Positions 1 to 9,342 of a stretch of DNA of 64,000 bases are shown here, piece by piece. Positions within the stretch are counted from its first letter, which is position 1. Every line of letters starts with the position of its first letter. The position numbers were made by a program, and so were the translations under genes. Under the pieces are notes generated by a model. It saw nothing but the letters and a program-made list of their open reading frames with translations, was not told the origin of the DNA and did no database searches. Origin of the DNA: CAYUQT01 sp964596165 (GTDB lineage: Bacteria; Planctomycetota; Phycisphaerae; UBA1845; JAFGLZ01); the NCBI GenBank assembly GCA_964596165.1, contig CAZQTW010000001.1, positions 62,001 through 126,000 on the forward strand. Direction: 5' to 3'.

Positions 1-3
1 CAA

Positions 4-825
4 TCAGGCATCGCGTTCGCCAAACATACGATAGTACGCCAACGCAATGCCCCTGAGGGTCAGGTCCGGCACAACATGATCGACGAAATTGGCGTGCCGG
101 GCGATCAACTCGGCGGCACCGCCCGTCAAGACGAGTTCGGGCCACTTGCCCATTTCGGTGGCGTAGCGCTCGACCACTTCTCGAAGCACGCCGATCGCGC
201 CAAAAAAGATCCCGTTGTTGATTGCCTCTCGCGTGTCACGCCCCCAAGGGTTGGTCGGCGCTATGATTTCGACCATGGGCAGCGCCGCGGTGTGCTCCTG
301 AAGAGATAATGCCGACAAACGCAGCCCTGGGAGAATCACCCCGCCCATGAAAACACCGTCATCACTCACGCAATCAATCGTGATGGCCGTTCCGAAGTCG
401 GCCACGACGCAGGCCCGTCGAAGGTGGTCGTGTGCCGCCGCGGCGGCGCAAACCCGATCCACACCCACCGTCCGGGAGTTCGTGACATCCACGGACATCG
501 GCAGGGCAACCTGATCGCGAATCACCAGCAGGTGCTGCCCCGTGATCTGGTGGACCAGTTCCCTGACCTCCTTGAGGATCTCCGGCGCGACCGAACCGGC
601 CACAACCGCGCGGCCGGCCTGGGAATCGAGTCCGGACCAAAGGCGCGAGATGGCCTCCATCAGCCCTTTCTCGTCTCCGGCCTCCACCGCGATCCGATCG
701 CCGACCTTGCCCTGATGTGCCGCCCCCAGATGAATACTGCTGTTCCCGATGTCGATGACCAGGAGCTCTCCCACCGGCTTATTGCCCAGGTCCGGCGATC
801 GGTGCTGCGGAGGAGTCCTTGCCAT
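4..825 (-). CDS. coaX: Type III pantothenate kinase
   Basis: Phosphorylates pantothenate with ATP, the first step of coenzyme A synthesis in the cytosol. The 273-residue protein has the family's N-terminal nucleotide motif (VIDIGNSS near residue 25) and the signature ADFGTAITIDCV with GGVILPG near residues 142-168, as expected for the ASKHA-fold CoaX family, and is of usual length. The start has an AAAGG-type ribosome site 8 bases upstream. It lies 12 bases after the aminotransferase gene and is probably co-transcribed with it. Type III enzymes are insensitive to CoA feedback as a family. The function assignment is firm. Confidence 0.95.
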   Translation of the reverse strand: MARTPPQHRSPDLGNKPVGELLVIDIGNSSIHLGAAHQGKVGDRIAVEAGDEKGLMEAISRLWSGLDSQAGRAVVAGSVAPEILKEVRELVHQITGQHLLVIRDQVALPMSVDVTNSRTVGVDRVCAAAAAHDHLRRACVVADFGTAITIDCVSDDGVFMGGVILPGLRLSALSLQEHTAALPMVEIIAPTNPWGRDTREAINNGIFFGAIGVLREVVERYATEMGKWPELVLTGGAAELIARHANFVDHVVPDLTLRGIALAYYRMFGERDA

Positions 826-837
826 GTCATTCGCCTT

Positions 838-2172
838 TCAGGCCATGCGTCGGAAGGTACTCTGAGCAATCGGACCGCGAAGCCTGGACCCGACATCCTT
901 GCGGGCCGCGGCATCCGCCAAAACCCCGAACGTACCGTCGATCGCCTTCAGATATGCATCGATGACCGCGTCGTCGTGGGCAAGCGACAGCATCACGCCC
1001 TTGGCCGCCAGGAAACCGCGATCCAGCATCTCCTGGGTGAAAAGCGTCGAAAACGCCATGGTCTCGTCGCCAAAATCGAACACCATCGAGGGCAACGGCG
1101 GTTTGCCCAGAACCCTGATGGGCAGACCGTGCTTCGTCGCCAACTCGGCCAGACCTTCTCGAACCCTTCCGCCGAGGCGCCAGAAATGCTGAGGACCGTT
1201 GACGGCCCGGAGTTTCCGGATCGTCGCCAACGCCGCCGCAGGTCCGATGCCCTCCGTCCAGTAGCTGCTGCTAATGAACGACCGCTGCGCGGACTCCATG
1301 ACGTCGCGCCGGCCCATCACGGCCGCCATCGCGTAGCCGTTGCTCATGGCCTTCGCGATAACCGCCATGTCGCCCGTGATCCCCAGGACCTCTTCGGCTC
1401 CACCCATGGCATAACGGAAGCCGACCGTCACCTCGTCGAAGATCAGCACGCAGCCGTGTTCCGAAGCCAGCCTCCGCACCCTCGGCAGGAAATCGGGATG
1501 CGGATCGTACTGACGGATCGGCTCCATGATGATGGCCGCGAATTCGCCCGGGTATTGCTCAAGCAGCCCTTGGAGTTGCTCCGCATGGTTGTACTCGAAC
1601 GGCATCGCCGTGCCGGACAGCCCCTTCGGAACACCTTCCGCCGCCAACCCGGGGAGCAGGTGGCCGCGGAGGGAATCGCCGCCAGCCAGATTGGCCGCCA
1701 GATACCAGTCGCTCCACCCATGGTAGCCGCAGAAGGCGACTCGATCTCGACGCGTGTGGGCCCGTGCAATGCGAATGGCCACGGCCAACGCCTCGCCGCC
1801 GGTCCGAGTGAACCGAACCATCTCCGCACACTCGAAGATCTCGCACAGCAACTCGGCCAGTTCCACTTCGTCCGGAGAGTTCAGCGTCGTCGTTACGCCG
1901 TTCTCGATCCGCCGTCGCACGGCGGCGTCCACGTCGGGATCCGCGTACCCGCAGATCGCCTGTCCCACACTCATTTGCATGTCGATGAACTCGCGACCGG
2001 CAAGATCCCAGACACGACAGCCCTTCGCTCGACTGAAATAGGCCGGCCACTGCTCCGGAGCAAATAGCTCCGCACGCTTGCTGAGCAGTTGTCCGCCTCC
2101 CGGGATGAGGCGCAAGGCCTTCTGCCAAAGCTCCCAACCCGGATTGCCCCCTTGGGCGGATGCTGGTGCCAT
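838..2172 (-). CDS. Class III aminotransferase, glutamate-1-semialdehyde aminomutase-like
   Basis: A 444-residue PLP enzyme of the class III aminotransferase family. The PLP region shows LIFDEVTVGFR and the Schiff-base lysine in VIAKAMSNGYAM, both typical of HemL-like enzymes. The start is placed at an internal ATG rather than the longest frame because GAGGAG lies 9 bases upstream of it, while the extra 12 residues of the longer frame have no ribosome site. It does not sit with other haem genes; such HemL-like paralogues often act on sugar or amino-acid substrates, so the substrate is left open. It is followed at 12 bases by coaX, suggesting an operon. Confidence 0.85.
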   Translation of the reverse strand: MAPASAQGGNPGWELWQKALRLIPGGGQLLSKRAELFAPEQWPAYFSRAKGCRVWDLAGREFIDMQMSVGQAICGYADPDVDAAVRRRIENGVTTTLNSPDEVELAELLCEIFECAEMVRFTRTGGEALAVAIRIARAHTRRDRVAFCGYHGWSDWYLAANLAGGDSLRGHLLPGLAAEGVPKGLSGTAMPFEYNHAEQLQGLLEQYPGEFAAIIMEPIRQYDPHPDFLPRVRRLASEHGCVLIFDEVTVGFRYAMGGAEEVLGITGDMAVIAKAMSNGYAMAAVMGRRDVMESAQRSFISSSYWTEGIGPAAALATIRKLRAVNGPQHFWRLGGRVREGLAELATKHGLPIRVLGKPPLPSMVFDFGDETMAFSTLFTQEMLDRGFLAAKGVMLSLAHDDAVIDAYLKAIDGTFGVLADAAARKDVGSRLRGPIAQSTFRRMA

Positions 2173-2471
2173 TCGAGAGTTCTCCTCAAACACCGCTCGA
2201 AACGTCAACTTCGTCCCCGCACTCGATCATCCCGCCGTCGACTCCAAAGATCAAGCCATAAGCAACCCGTCACCGTTCTCAAACGCACGGTTCGTTAGGA
2301 AACGTTTCACACGACGCCGCCAGTTCACGACCCCGACGTCCACGGGCCCCCGCGTGCACTCAAGAGGGAATCCGGCGTCATCCGCAACCGAACGCAATTC
2401 CAGAACGGACGGGTAATGGTGGGATCCGGATCAAATCCCGAGCGTAAGGAGCCCCCTCGGTGGTGACTCTG

Positions 2472-2798
2472 TCAGGCCTCGATATCGACGTGCATTTTCC
2501 CCGTGGCGTCGGTGGTGATGCCCTTTCGCTCCTCGCCGAGCGGCCCCGAACCCGTGTTTTCCGGGTTCTGCGATTCCGAGAAGCTTCGACCCTGTCCGCC
2601 GCCACCATGTTCGGCGTTGATCGTAAGGTCGGTTTCGTCGGCAACGACGTCGTTCTCTCGCTGAATCGCCTTCCGCTCCGCCTCGCGCGCCACTTGGGCG
2701 GCACGGTTGTGCTCATTGTCCTGCAGCGTCGCTACCGCCTGTTGCTGCACCCCCGATTGGAGCACGGAGCCGGCAAGTTGTGTTGGCATTGAAGACAT
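2472..2798 (-). CDS. Small hypothetical protein at the end of the flagellar operon
   Basis: A 108-residue hydrophilic protein that I cannot assign. It begins MSSMPTQLAGSVLQSG, is rich in Gln, Glu and Ala in the first half (predicted helix), and has a Gly-rich stretch (HGGGGQG). GAGGA lies 7 bases before the ATG. It follows fliA by 118 bases on the same strand and may be the last gene of the flhA-flhF-flhG-fliA run, so a flagellar or motility role is a guess from context only. There are no membrane segments. A 299-base stretch with nothing recognisable separates it from the aminotransferase start. Confidence 0.6.
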   Translation of the reverse strand: MSSMPTQLAGSVLQSGVQQQAVATLQDNEHNRAAQVAREAERKAIQRENDVVADETDLTINAEHGGGGQGRSFSESQNPENTGSGPLGEERKGITTDATGKMHVDIEA

Positions 2799-2916
2799 CA
2801 GGCCTGTCCTCGCCGCTAAGGTCTCACCCCTTCCTTCTATCGACGCTTCGCCGCATTCCCCTGCATGGCAAGTTCGCCCCTTGGCGGGGCCATCATATCC
2901 GAAACCCCCGTATCCA

Positions 2917-3696
2917 TCAGACGCGAAGCTCCCGCCGCCGATGATTCAGTTGGGCCTTCAGGCGACTGAGAATGGAGGAATGCATCTGCGACACACGCGA
3001 CTCGCTCAGATCGAGCGTTGCGCCGATCTCCTTCATCGTCATCTCCTCGTAGTAGTACAGAACTACGATGAGCCGCTCGGCGCGGGTGAGCCCTCGCGTC
3101 ACAAACTCCTTGAGATCGCGACTCTGGACCTCGTGCAGCGGATCGACGCCGCTCTTATCCTCCAGGACGTCGATTTCCCGGATGTCCTTCTGGGAATCGG
3201 TCTCGAAGTACTTGCGGTTCAACGAGACTTGCGTGACGGCGGTCGCGTCGCGGAGGAGCCGGTCGAACTCCTCCCGGGACATGCCCATCCGCTTGCCGAT
3301 CTCTTCCTGGCTCGGTGTGCGCCCCAATTCAGCCTCAAGCTCTCGGCTGACCGCTTCAAGCTTGTGCGCGCGCGATCGTACCAAACGGGGAACCCAATCC
3401 ATGTTTCGAAGCTCATCGAGAATCGCGCCTCGGATTCGCGTCGCCGAGTAGGTCTCGAACTTCACCCCTCGCTTGAGGTCGAATGCATCAATCGCGTCCA
3501 TCAGACCGAAGATGCCCGCCGACATCAGGTCGTCCAACTCGACCTCGTCGGGAAGCTTCGCGCAAATCCGTTCGGCGTTGTACTTCACGAGCGGCAAATA
3601 ATGCTCGATCAGTTGGTTGCGAAGCTCCTTGCTGGCCTCTCGCCTGTACCTTCTCCAAAGGGCCTTCAGTTCCTTGTCGGTCTTTGTCTTGACCAT
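2917..3696 (-). CDS. fliA: RNA polymerase sigma factor for flagellar genes (FliA/WhiG family)
   Basis: A 259-residue sigma-70 family factor that would direct RNA polymerase to late flagellar and chemotaxis promoters. Region 2 is seen as YLPLVKYNAERI and DLMSAGIFGLMDAIDAFD with FETYSATRIRGAILDELR; region 3 is RELEAELGRTPSQEEI; region 4 has LTRAERLIVVLYYYEEMTMKEIG followed by the SESRVSQMHSS recognition helix. Length and order match FliA. It lies downstream of flhG and a small membrane protein on the same strand. No anti-sigma FlgM is visible in the window. Confidence 0.95.
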   Translation of the reverse strand: MVKTKTDKELKALWRRYRREASKELRNQLIEHYLPLVKYNAERICAKLPDEVELDDLMSAGIFGLMDAIDAFDLKRGVKFETYSATRIRGAILDELRNMDWVPRLVRSRAHKLEAVSRELEAELGRTPSQEEIGKRMGMSREEFDRLLRDATAVTQVSLNRKYFETDSQKDIREIDVLEDKSGVDPLHEVQSRDLKEFVTRGLTRAERLIVVLYYYEEMTMKEIGATLDLSESRVSQMHSSILSRLKAQLNHRRRELRV

Positions 3697-3780
3697 CCGA
3701 CTCCTCCTTGAGCGGTAGCCTCAAACAATTGAACCGGGTTGATGGGGTGTGGGTCTCCGTCGGTGCGCTCGCACCCAACC

Positions 3781-4101
3781 TCACCGAGTCATCACTCGTG
3801 CGCCGGATCCCTCCTGGGTCCGCACGGAATTCTGTTTGTCCGTTCCTGAGCTCAAGGCGGCGCCCTGAGCGGCGTATTCCGCCTCGCGGGCCTTCGCCTC
3901 TTCTTCCATCTTCAGTTGGTGGTGCTCTTCGATGACCGTCTGGGCGACCCAGCCCGCCCCCAGACCGATGAACAGAAACACGACCAGCGCCCACAGGGCA
4001 CGGCTGAGAACCACCTCGGCAGGATTGCCCACCGCCACCCCTCGGAGAATGGTGACTCCGAAAGCCAGCAGCGCCAGGCTCGCACCGCATGTGCGAATCA
4101 T
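3781..4101 (-). CDS. Small two-helix membrane protein between flhG and fliA
   Basis: A 106-residue protein with two predicted membrane segments (about residues 5-25 and 32-54, the second WALVVFLFIGLGAGWVAQTV) followed by a charged helical tail (HHQLKMEEEAKAREAEYAAQ). I do not recognise a family. Position inside a conserved flagellar regulator cluster, 62 bases after flhG and 84 before fliA, suggests a role in flagellar export or assembly, but only by association. Hydrophobic segments of two clean helices in the same strand as the operon make it more likely real than a shadow frame. Confidence 0.7.
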   Translation of the reverse strand: MIRTCGASLALLAFGVTILRGVAVGNPAEVVLSRALWALVVFLFIGLGAGWVAQTVIEEHHQLKMEEEAKAREAEYAAQGAALSSGTDKQNSVRTQEGSGARVMTR

Positions 4102-4163
4102 CGTGCAACGTCCTTGTCGCTGGCCGCAGCCATCCGTGCCGCGGCAACCGCCCCAATGCTACG

Positions 4164-5018
4164 TCAGTAAAACAGGTTCGCCACCCGCCGGAAGAAGCCT
4201 TCCTCCGACTGACCGGCAAACGTATCCCGCGCCAACTTGGCCGCCACGGCGGCCAGACAACTGCTTGCCGGCGCCCGGGGGTACTTCAAAACTACGGGGG
4301 CCCGCTGGCGAACGGCCATCGCCACGTGCTCGTCCCTCAGAATGTACCCGGTATTCGCCACCTCCAGCTTCAGGAACCGCTTCGCCACGTCGGTCAGCCG
4401 TTTCGCCGCCGCCTGCGCCTCCGCGCTGCTGTTGGCGAAATTGACCACCACGCCCAGCGACGACTCGAAACGCTCGCGCGATAGCACCTTAATCGTCGCA
4501 TAAGCGTCCGTCAGCGCCGTCGGCTCCGGCGTCGTCACCACTACGACAAAATCCGCCGCCGCCGCGAACGTCATCACGTTTCGAGAAATCCCCGCCGCGC
4601 AATCCAGAACCACGATATCCGCCAGCGACTCCAGTTGCACCATCGACTGGACCAGATTGTGCCGTTCAAACTCGCTCAGGTTGGCCAATCGCCCGACGCC
4701 GGACGTCCCCAGAATCAGCTTGATGCCGCCGGGTGCGTCGACCAGAACCTGATCGATCGTCTTGGACCCGCTGATCACGTGGCTCAGGTTGTACGGTGCG
4801 TTCAGGTCCAGTAGAACGTCCGCATTGGCCAATCCCAGGTCCGCGTCGATCAAGACCACCCGGTGCCCCCGAGCCGCAAGACAGATCGCGGCATTGACCG
4901 CCACGTTCGTCTTGCCGACGCCGCCCTTCCCGCTGGTGACGGCCACAAGCCGGCTCACGCCGCGGTTCTCGCGAACAAGCTGTCGCAGTCGATCGGCCTG
5001 ATCGCCCGATGTACTCAT
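4164..5018 (-). CDS. flhG: FlhG/YlxH MinD-like ATPase regulating flagellar number and placement
   Basis: A 284-residue deviant-Walker ParA/MinD ATPase. The signature VTSGKGGVGKTNVAVN is at residues 28-43, DADLGLAN near 60 and VVLDCAAGIS near 137. Members of this family stimulate the FlhF GTPase and limit flagellar number. The start codon overlaps the flhF stop by 4 bases (ATGA), indicating translational coupling. The N-terminal segment before the P-loop (SGDQADRLRQLVREN) resembles the DQAxxLR activation helix known from FlhG, which inserts into FlhF. Confidence is high from motif and synteny. Confidence 0.93.
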   Translation of the reverse strand: MSTSGDQADRLRQLVRENRGVSRLVAVTSGKGGVGKTNVAVNAAICLAARGHRVVLIDADLGLANADVLLDLNAPYNLSHVISGSKTIDQVLVDAPGGIKLILGTSGVGRLANLSEFERHNLVQSMVQLESLADIVVLDCAAGISRNVMTFAAAADFVVVVTTPEPTALTDAYATIKVLSRERFESSLGVVVNFANSSAEAQAAAKRLTDVAKRFLKLEVANTGYILRDEHVAMAVRQRAPVVLKYPRAPASSCLAAVAAKLARDTFAGQSEEGFFRRVANLFY

Positions 5019-6232
5019 GAGGACCTCAACAACGCGTGCGACGATGCCACCGTCGGCGCCCGCCCCAGGATCATCCGCGCCAAATCGCAGGCGCGACCCA
5101 CGTCGATGTCATCCGGCACATCCTGCCCCATCGTCACGTAACTGAGTCGCTTCTCCACCGCCCGAACGGCAGCCAGTATAACTCCGAAACCGACGGCCTC
5201 GTCAAGCTTCGTGAAAATGATGCGGTCGGCTCCCAAGGCACCGAATCTCTCGATGGCCGACCGAAGGCACGCCGCCGTGCCGGTGCACGACAGAACCAAG
5301 TGAATCTCATCCGGTCGAATCGCGTCGAAAAAGGCCTTGAGTTCATTCAGGCGAATCGCGTCGTTCTGGCTGCGCCCCGCCGTGTCGATCAGCACGAGAT
5401 CCGAAGCGTCCATCTGCCGCACCGCGTCGGTCAGTTCCTCCGGCGTCAGAACCACCTCGAGCGGAACATCGATGATCCTTGCGTACGTCCGGAGCTGGTC
5501 CACCGCCGCAATCCGGTAGGTGTCGATCGTGATAAGACCGACGCGTTTGTGTTCCCGCAGCTTGAAATGCGCGGCGAGCTTGGCGATCGTCGTCGTCTTG
5601 CCGACGCCCGTCGGTCCCACCAGGGCAACGCGCTTGGCGCGACCCAATGACGGGTCCAAGGTGATCGGTCCCGCCTCGGGGATCATCCCCGCCACGCACC
5701 GGGCCAGACGCTCCTGAACCAATTCCCCGTCGCGGAGCTGTTCGCCGGTAAGACCTTCGCGAACCTGCCGAACAATGTCCCGGGCGATCTCCTCCCCGAC
5801 CTGCTCCTGAACGAGTTGCGTGTAGGCCTCGAACAGCTCGGCCGGCACCTGGCTCGCTCGCGTCTGCCGCGATTCCGTCACCAGTTGTTCCACCAACGAA
5901 CGGATCATGCCCAAGTCGGATTTTACCGACTCGTCGACGGCCGGCGAGACGTCCCTCGCGAACGACGACGCCGACGGCTTGACCACCGGCGCGCCGGACC
6001 GATTCGCCTGTTCCGCCGGGCGCGACACGGTTCGCGGCTTGATCCAGGCGACTTGCGACTCCTCTGCCGGACCTGTGGCGGTAATTTCAACCACGTTCTT
6101 ACCGCCGATCCCGAGGAAGCCCCCCGCCTTGAAGGTCCGAGTGTGCAGGATAACGGCGCCCCGCCCGAGCTCCTTCTTGACCTTCTGCAAGGCCCCCGCC
6201 ATCGTGCCGTCACGATACGTTCGCAGATTCAT
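5015..6232 (-). CDS. flhF: FlhF SRP-type GTPase for flagellar targeting
   Basis: A 405-residue SRP-family GTPase placing the flagellar basal body. It starts MNLRTYRDGTMAGALQKVKKELG, the usual FlhF N-terminus. The G domain in the C-terminal half has the P-loop GPTGVGKTTTIAKLAA, DTYRIAAVDQLRTYA, VLIDTAGRSQND and FTKLDEAVGFG. The middle segment (about residues 75-120) is variable, as in the family. It overlaps flhA by 23 bases upstream and flhG by 4 bases downstream, so the three are translated as one operon. Confidence 0.94.
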   Translation of the reverse strand: MNLRTYRDGTMAGALQKVKKELGRGAVILHTRTFKAGGFLGIGGKNVVEITATGPAEESQVAWIKPRTVSRPAEQANRSGAPVVKPSASSFARDVSPAVDESVKSDLGMIRSLVEQLVTESRQTRASQVPAELFEAYTQLVQEQVGEEIARDIVRQVREGLTGEQLRDGELVQERLARCVAGMIPEAGPITLDPSLGRAKRVALVGPTGVGKTTTIAKLAAHFKLREHKRVGLITIDTYRIAAVDQLRTYARIIDVPLEVVLTPEELTDAVRQMDASDLVLIDTAGRSQNDAIRLNELKAFFDAIRPDEIHLVLSCTGTAACLRSAIERFGALGADRIIFTKLDEAVGFGVILAAVRAVEKRLSYVTMGQDVPDDIDVGRACDLARMILGRAPTVASSHALLRSS

Positions 6233-8339
6233 CGCTTAGCACCACCATGCCCAAGGACTTTACCTCGACTCCACGAACAATCTCGTTGTATGCCAACACG
6301 CCCACGTGGGGCAGTACCGGCTCGATCAGCCGTCGCACCCAGGCGCGAACCTGAGGCGAACAGAGAATCACCGGCGTCCGACCCCCCGCGGCCGGAATCG
6401 CCTGATGGATCTGGGTATTGACCGCCTCCACAATCCGATTCTGAATCACCGGCGGAAGGGTCAGATACGCCAGGCGATCGCTTCGCTCGATGTGCGTGTT
6501 GATCTGTTCCTCAAGCTTCGGATCCAGCGTGACGCAGCAGAGTTGATTGTTGTCGTCGACGTAGGTCTGGCAGATCGTACGCGCCAGCGCGTTTCGAACA
6601 TATTCCGTCAAAACGTCGGCGTCCTTCGTTCGCCCCGCCCAGTCGCCCAGGGTCTCCAAAATCGTCTCGAGATCGCGGATCGGTACCCGTTCTCGCAGAA
6701 GGTTCTGAAGCACCTTCTGAACCTCTCCCGTCTTCAGCAACTCCGGAATGACCTCCTCGACGGCCTTCGGGGACTTCTGACGCAGATTGTCCAGCAGGCG
6801 ATTGGTCTCCTGCCGGGTTAGGAGCTCCGAGGCATGCTGCTTGACCACTTCCGTGATGTGCGTCGTCAAGACGCCTGAGGCATCGACCACGGTGTAGTTC
6901 CGATGTTCCGCCGCCGGCCGCTGGTCTTCCGCGATCCAGTAAGCCTTAAGCCCAAACGCCGGCTCGACGACCTCGATGCCACCGATCGGATCCGACGCCA
7001 GGCCGCTGTTGATGGCCAGCAGGTGGCCGGGCATCGCCTCGCCCTGGGCAATGACCATGCCCCGGATCTTGATCCGATACCGATTGGGCTCGAGCTGCAT
7101 GTTGTCGCGGATGCGAATCGGCGGCACCACGATGCCGAGGTCCGCCGCCATCTGCCGGCGAAGCATCGTGATCCGGTCCAGAAGATCGCCGCCCTGTTTG
7201 CGATCGACCAGTCTGATCAGCCCGTAGCCGACTTCCAGTTCCATCGGATCCGGCAGAAGCTGCTTCTCCACGGGTTCGGTCTTGCCGGCCTGAGACACTT
7301 GCGTCTTGGCCGCTTCCGCCTTGGCCTTCGCCGCCTGAGACCGTGTCGTCACCAACGCCATCACCGCCAGGGACGTGCCCAGCATGAGCAGTGGGATCTT
7401 CGGCAACGGCGTGAGCGACAAAAGACCGAGAAACACGGCCGTCAGCGCCAAGGCAATCGGCCGCCCGCCCATCTGCCCAAGCATCTCATCGCCGACGCTC
7501 CGCTTTGCCGTGGATCGGGTGACCAGCATGCCCGCCGCGACGGATGTAATGAACGCCGGCACCTGGGTGACCAAGCCGTCGCCGATGGTCAGCTTGGTGA
7601 AAGTGCTCAGGCACTCGAAGATCTCCATCTTGCCTTCCACCATGCCCACGTAGAGACCGCCCAAGACGTTCACGAAGGTGACCACGATGCCCGCAATCGC
7701 GTCCCCGCGGACGAACTTGCTGGCCCCGTCCATCGCCCCGTAAAAGTCGGCCTCGGCCGATATCTCCTCGCGGCGGCGGCGGGCCTCGGGCTCATCGATC
7801 AGTCCCGCATTCAGATCGGCGTCGATGGCCATCTGCTTGCCCGGCATCCCGTCCAAGGTGAACCGTGCGGCCACCTCGGCGATGCGCGTGGCGCCCTTGG
7901 TAATCACCACAAACTGGATCACGACGATGATGATGAAGATGATGATGCCGACAGCCAGGGAACCGGCGGCGACGAAGTTGCCGAAAACCTCTATCACCTT
8001 GCCCGCCGCATCGGTGCCCTGCGGTCCGTTGGTCAGGATCAATCGCGTGCTGGCTATATTCAGCACCAGCCGAAACAGCGTTACCGACAGGAGCAGCGTC
8101 GGAAAGACGCTGAAGTCCAGCGGACGAGTCAGATACATCACCGTCAGCAGAATGATGGCGGAGATGGTGATGTTGGTCGCCAGCAGGATGTCCAGGAGCC
8201 ACGTAGGAAGCGGGATGAGGATGACCAGTATCAGCGAAACGATCGCGATAGGTACAATAACACCCCGGTTCGCGGCGATAAACCGAAAAGGCCGAGATTG
8301 TGCAACGGCGGCGAACGGCATCCTTGCCCTACCCGACAT
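6210..8339 (-). CDS. flhA: Flagellar type III export gate protein FlhA
   Basis: A 709-residue FHIPEP-family export gate. The N-terminal half holds about eight membrane helices starting near residue 28, with VFPTLLLSVTLFRLVLNIASTRLIL; the C-terminal half is the cytoplasmic chaperone-docking domain. It is the first gene of the flagellar run; flhB is not adjacent, so the other export genes are elsewhere. The start is taken at MSGRARMPF; a second ATG six codons in (MPFAAV) has AGGG 5 bases upstream and is a credible alternative. A hairpin lies directly before the start (see the leader entry). Confidence 0.95.
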   Translation of the reverse strand: MSGRARMPFAAVAQSRPFRFIAANRGVIVPIAIVSLILVILIPLPTWLLDILLATNITISAIILLTVMYLTRPLDFSVFPTLLLSVTLFRLVLNIASTRLILTNGPQGTDAAGKVIEVFGNFVAAGSLAVGIIIFIIIVVIQFVVITKGATRIAEVAARFTLDGMPGKQMAIDADLNAGLIDEPEARRRREEISAEADFYGAMDGASKFVRGDAIAGIVVTFVNVLGGLYVGMVEGKMEIFECLSTFTKLTIGDGLVTQVPAFITSVAAGMLVTRSTAKRSVGDEMLGQMGGRPIALALTAVFLGLLSLTPLPKIPLLMLGTSLAVMALVTTRSQAAKAKAEAAKTQVSQAGKTEPVEKQLLPDPMELEVGYGLIRLVDRKQGGDLLDRITMLRRQMAADLGIVVPPIRIRDNMQLEPNRYRIKIRGMVIAQGEAMPGHLLAINSGLASDPIGGIEVVEPAFGLKAYWIAEDQRPAAEHRNYTVVDASGVLTTHITEVVKQHASELLTRQETNRLLDNLRQKSPKAVEEVIPELLKTGEVQKVLQNLLRERVPIRDLETILETLGDWAGRTKDADVLTEYVRNALARTICQTYVDDNNQLCCVTLDPKLEEQINTHIERSDRLAYLTLPPVIQNRIVEAVNTQIHQAIPAAGGRTPVILCSPQVRAWVRRLIEPVLPHVGVLAYNEIVRGVEVKSLGMVVLSDESANVS

Positions 8340-8341
8340 GA

Positions 8342-8412
8342 AATAAGGGTGCGATCCTTCGCACCTTATCCACTTGTCTGTAATATACTACCGCCTTGCG
8401 TCCGATAAAAGC
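8342..8412 (-). promoter_or_regulatory. flhA leader: possible promoter and start-proximal hairpin
   Basis: On the minus strand a TATATT at 8387-8382 could be a -10, with a poor -35 (TTTTAT, 17-base spacer). Between it and the start is a 9-bp stem (8346-8354 with 8359-8367, one G-U) closing a 4-base loop AGGA, so that AAGGA is partly held in the hairpin 15 bases before the ATG. This could control flhA translation. The promoter call is weak; the hairpin is seen directly. Confidence 0.35.
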
Positions 8413-8604
8413 CTTTTCTGGAATATTTTTTTGAGATTTGTCCCGGGCTGCATGGCAGACGGAATTTCGCCATCGTGACTTCTATCGGCATCCGCCGGCA
8501 TATCCGATCCGACGGGAAATCATCTCGTCATCCTAAGCACACCGCTTACAAGGCTTTGGGGCAGAACCATCCCGTGCGAGTCCCCACAATTCAGCCCCGC
8601 GTGC

Positions 8605-9102
8605 TCATGGGGCACCAGACGGCGAACTCGACGCCGTCGAAGCAGGACTGCCGGCTGGACCCCGCGTCGGCCTGAACACATCCATGAGTTCCGGCTTGGC
8701 ACGGGTGAACTCGACGAGCTGCCGCGTAATGAATCGATGCCCTGCCGCGTTAGGATGCGGGTCGCCCAGCTCCTTGTCGACCCACCATTCCGTCAAGTCG
8801 GACCAACCCAGCTCGCGCATCTTCCGTTGATAGGCCGGGTACAAATCCAGTACATGCGCCCCCAGTGGAGTCAGTTCGTCGACCAGTCTCTTGTGCAACT
8901 TCACGTAGACCGGGTCCTGCTCATAGCGCTCGTTGGCCTTCATGTACGCCTCGAACAGCACAACGATGAGCGGAATGCCGTTGGACCGGGCGGACCCGGC
9001 GATCTCTCGCAAAGCGGCCAAATGCTCATCGTACAGCGGACCGGAGGCGATGGCCCCGCCACCGTGACCGATGAATTCGTGCTTACTCTTGTCGAATGAT
9101 GC
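8605..9102 (-). pseudogene. C-terminal remnant of an SGNH/GDSL-type hydrolase
   Basis: The minus-strand frame is open from 9102 to 8605 but has no ATG or GTG before the conserved part, and a stop lies directly upstream. The remaining residues (IPLIVVLFEAYMKANERY, then GDPHPNAAGHRFI) match the C-terminal half of SGNH hydrolases, where the D..H pair of block V supplies the catalytic Asp and His. The block I GDS nucleophile is missing. A TTG at 9021 could start a shorter peptide, but it would still lack the nucleophile. It is best read as a 5'-truncated gene. The 240 bases that follow to the protease start hold nothing recognised. Confidence 0.65.
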
Positions 9103-9342
9103 CTAGATGCCTGATTGCTCTTGGTACGATCGTCCTGGAATCTCCGAATAGTGTCAAGCTCCTCAGCTCCTCTTGTTGCGGCAATCCGGGCTGGAAGTAC
9201 GCGGTATCGGTCGGCTAGAATGTGACGCTTGGTGTGGCCGTTCGGGATTGAACGCAGGGGACACTCTTGAGGGTGACACCGACAGGAAAATGACAATCCT
9301 GTCCAATGAATCGCCGATACAGGCGAATAATTAACAGACGAT

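Noticed and set aside
424..2067. 547-codon plus-strand frame opposite coaX and the aminotransferase
   Set aside because: The antisense frame has no family features, while both minus-strand genes have clear catalytic motifs.
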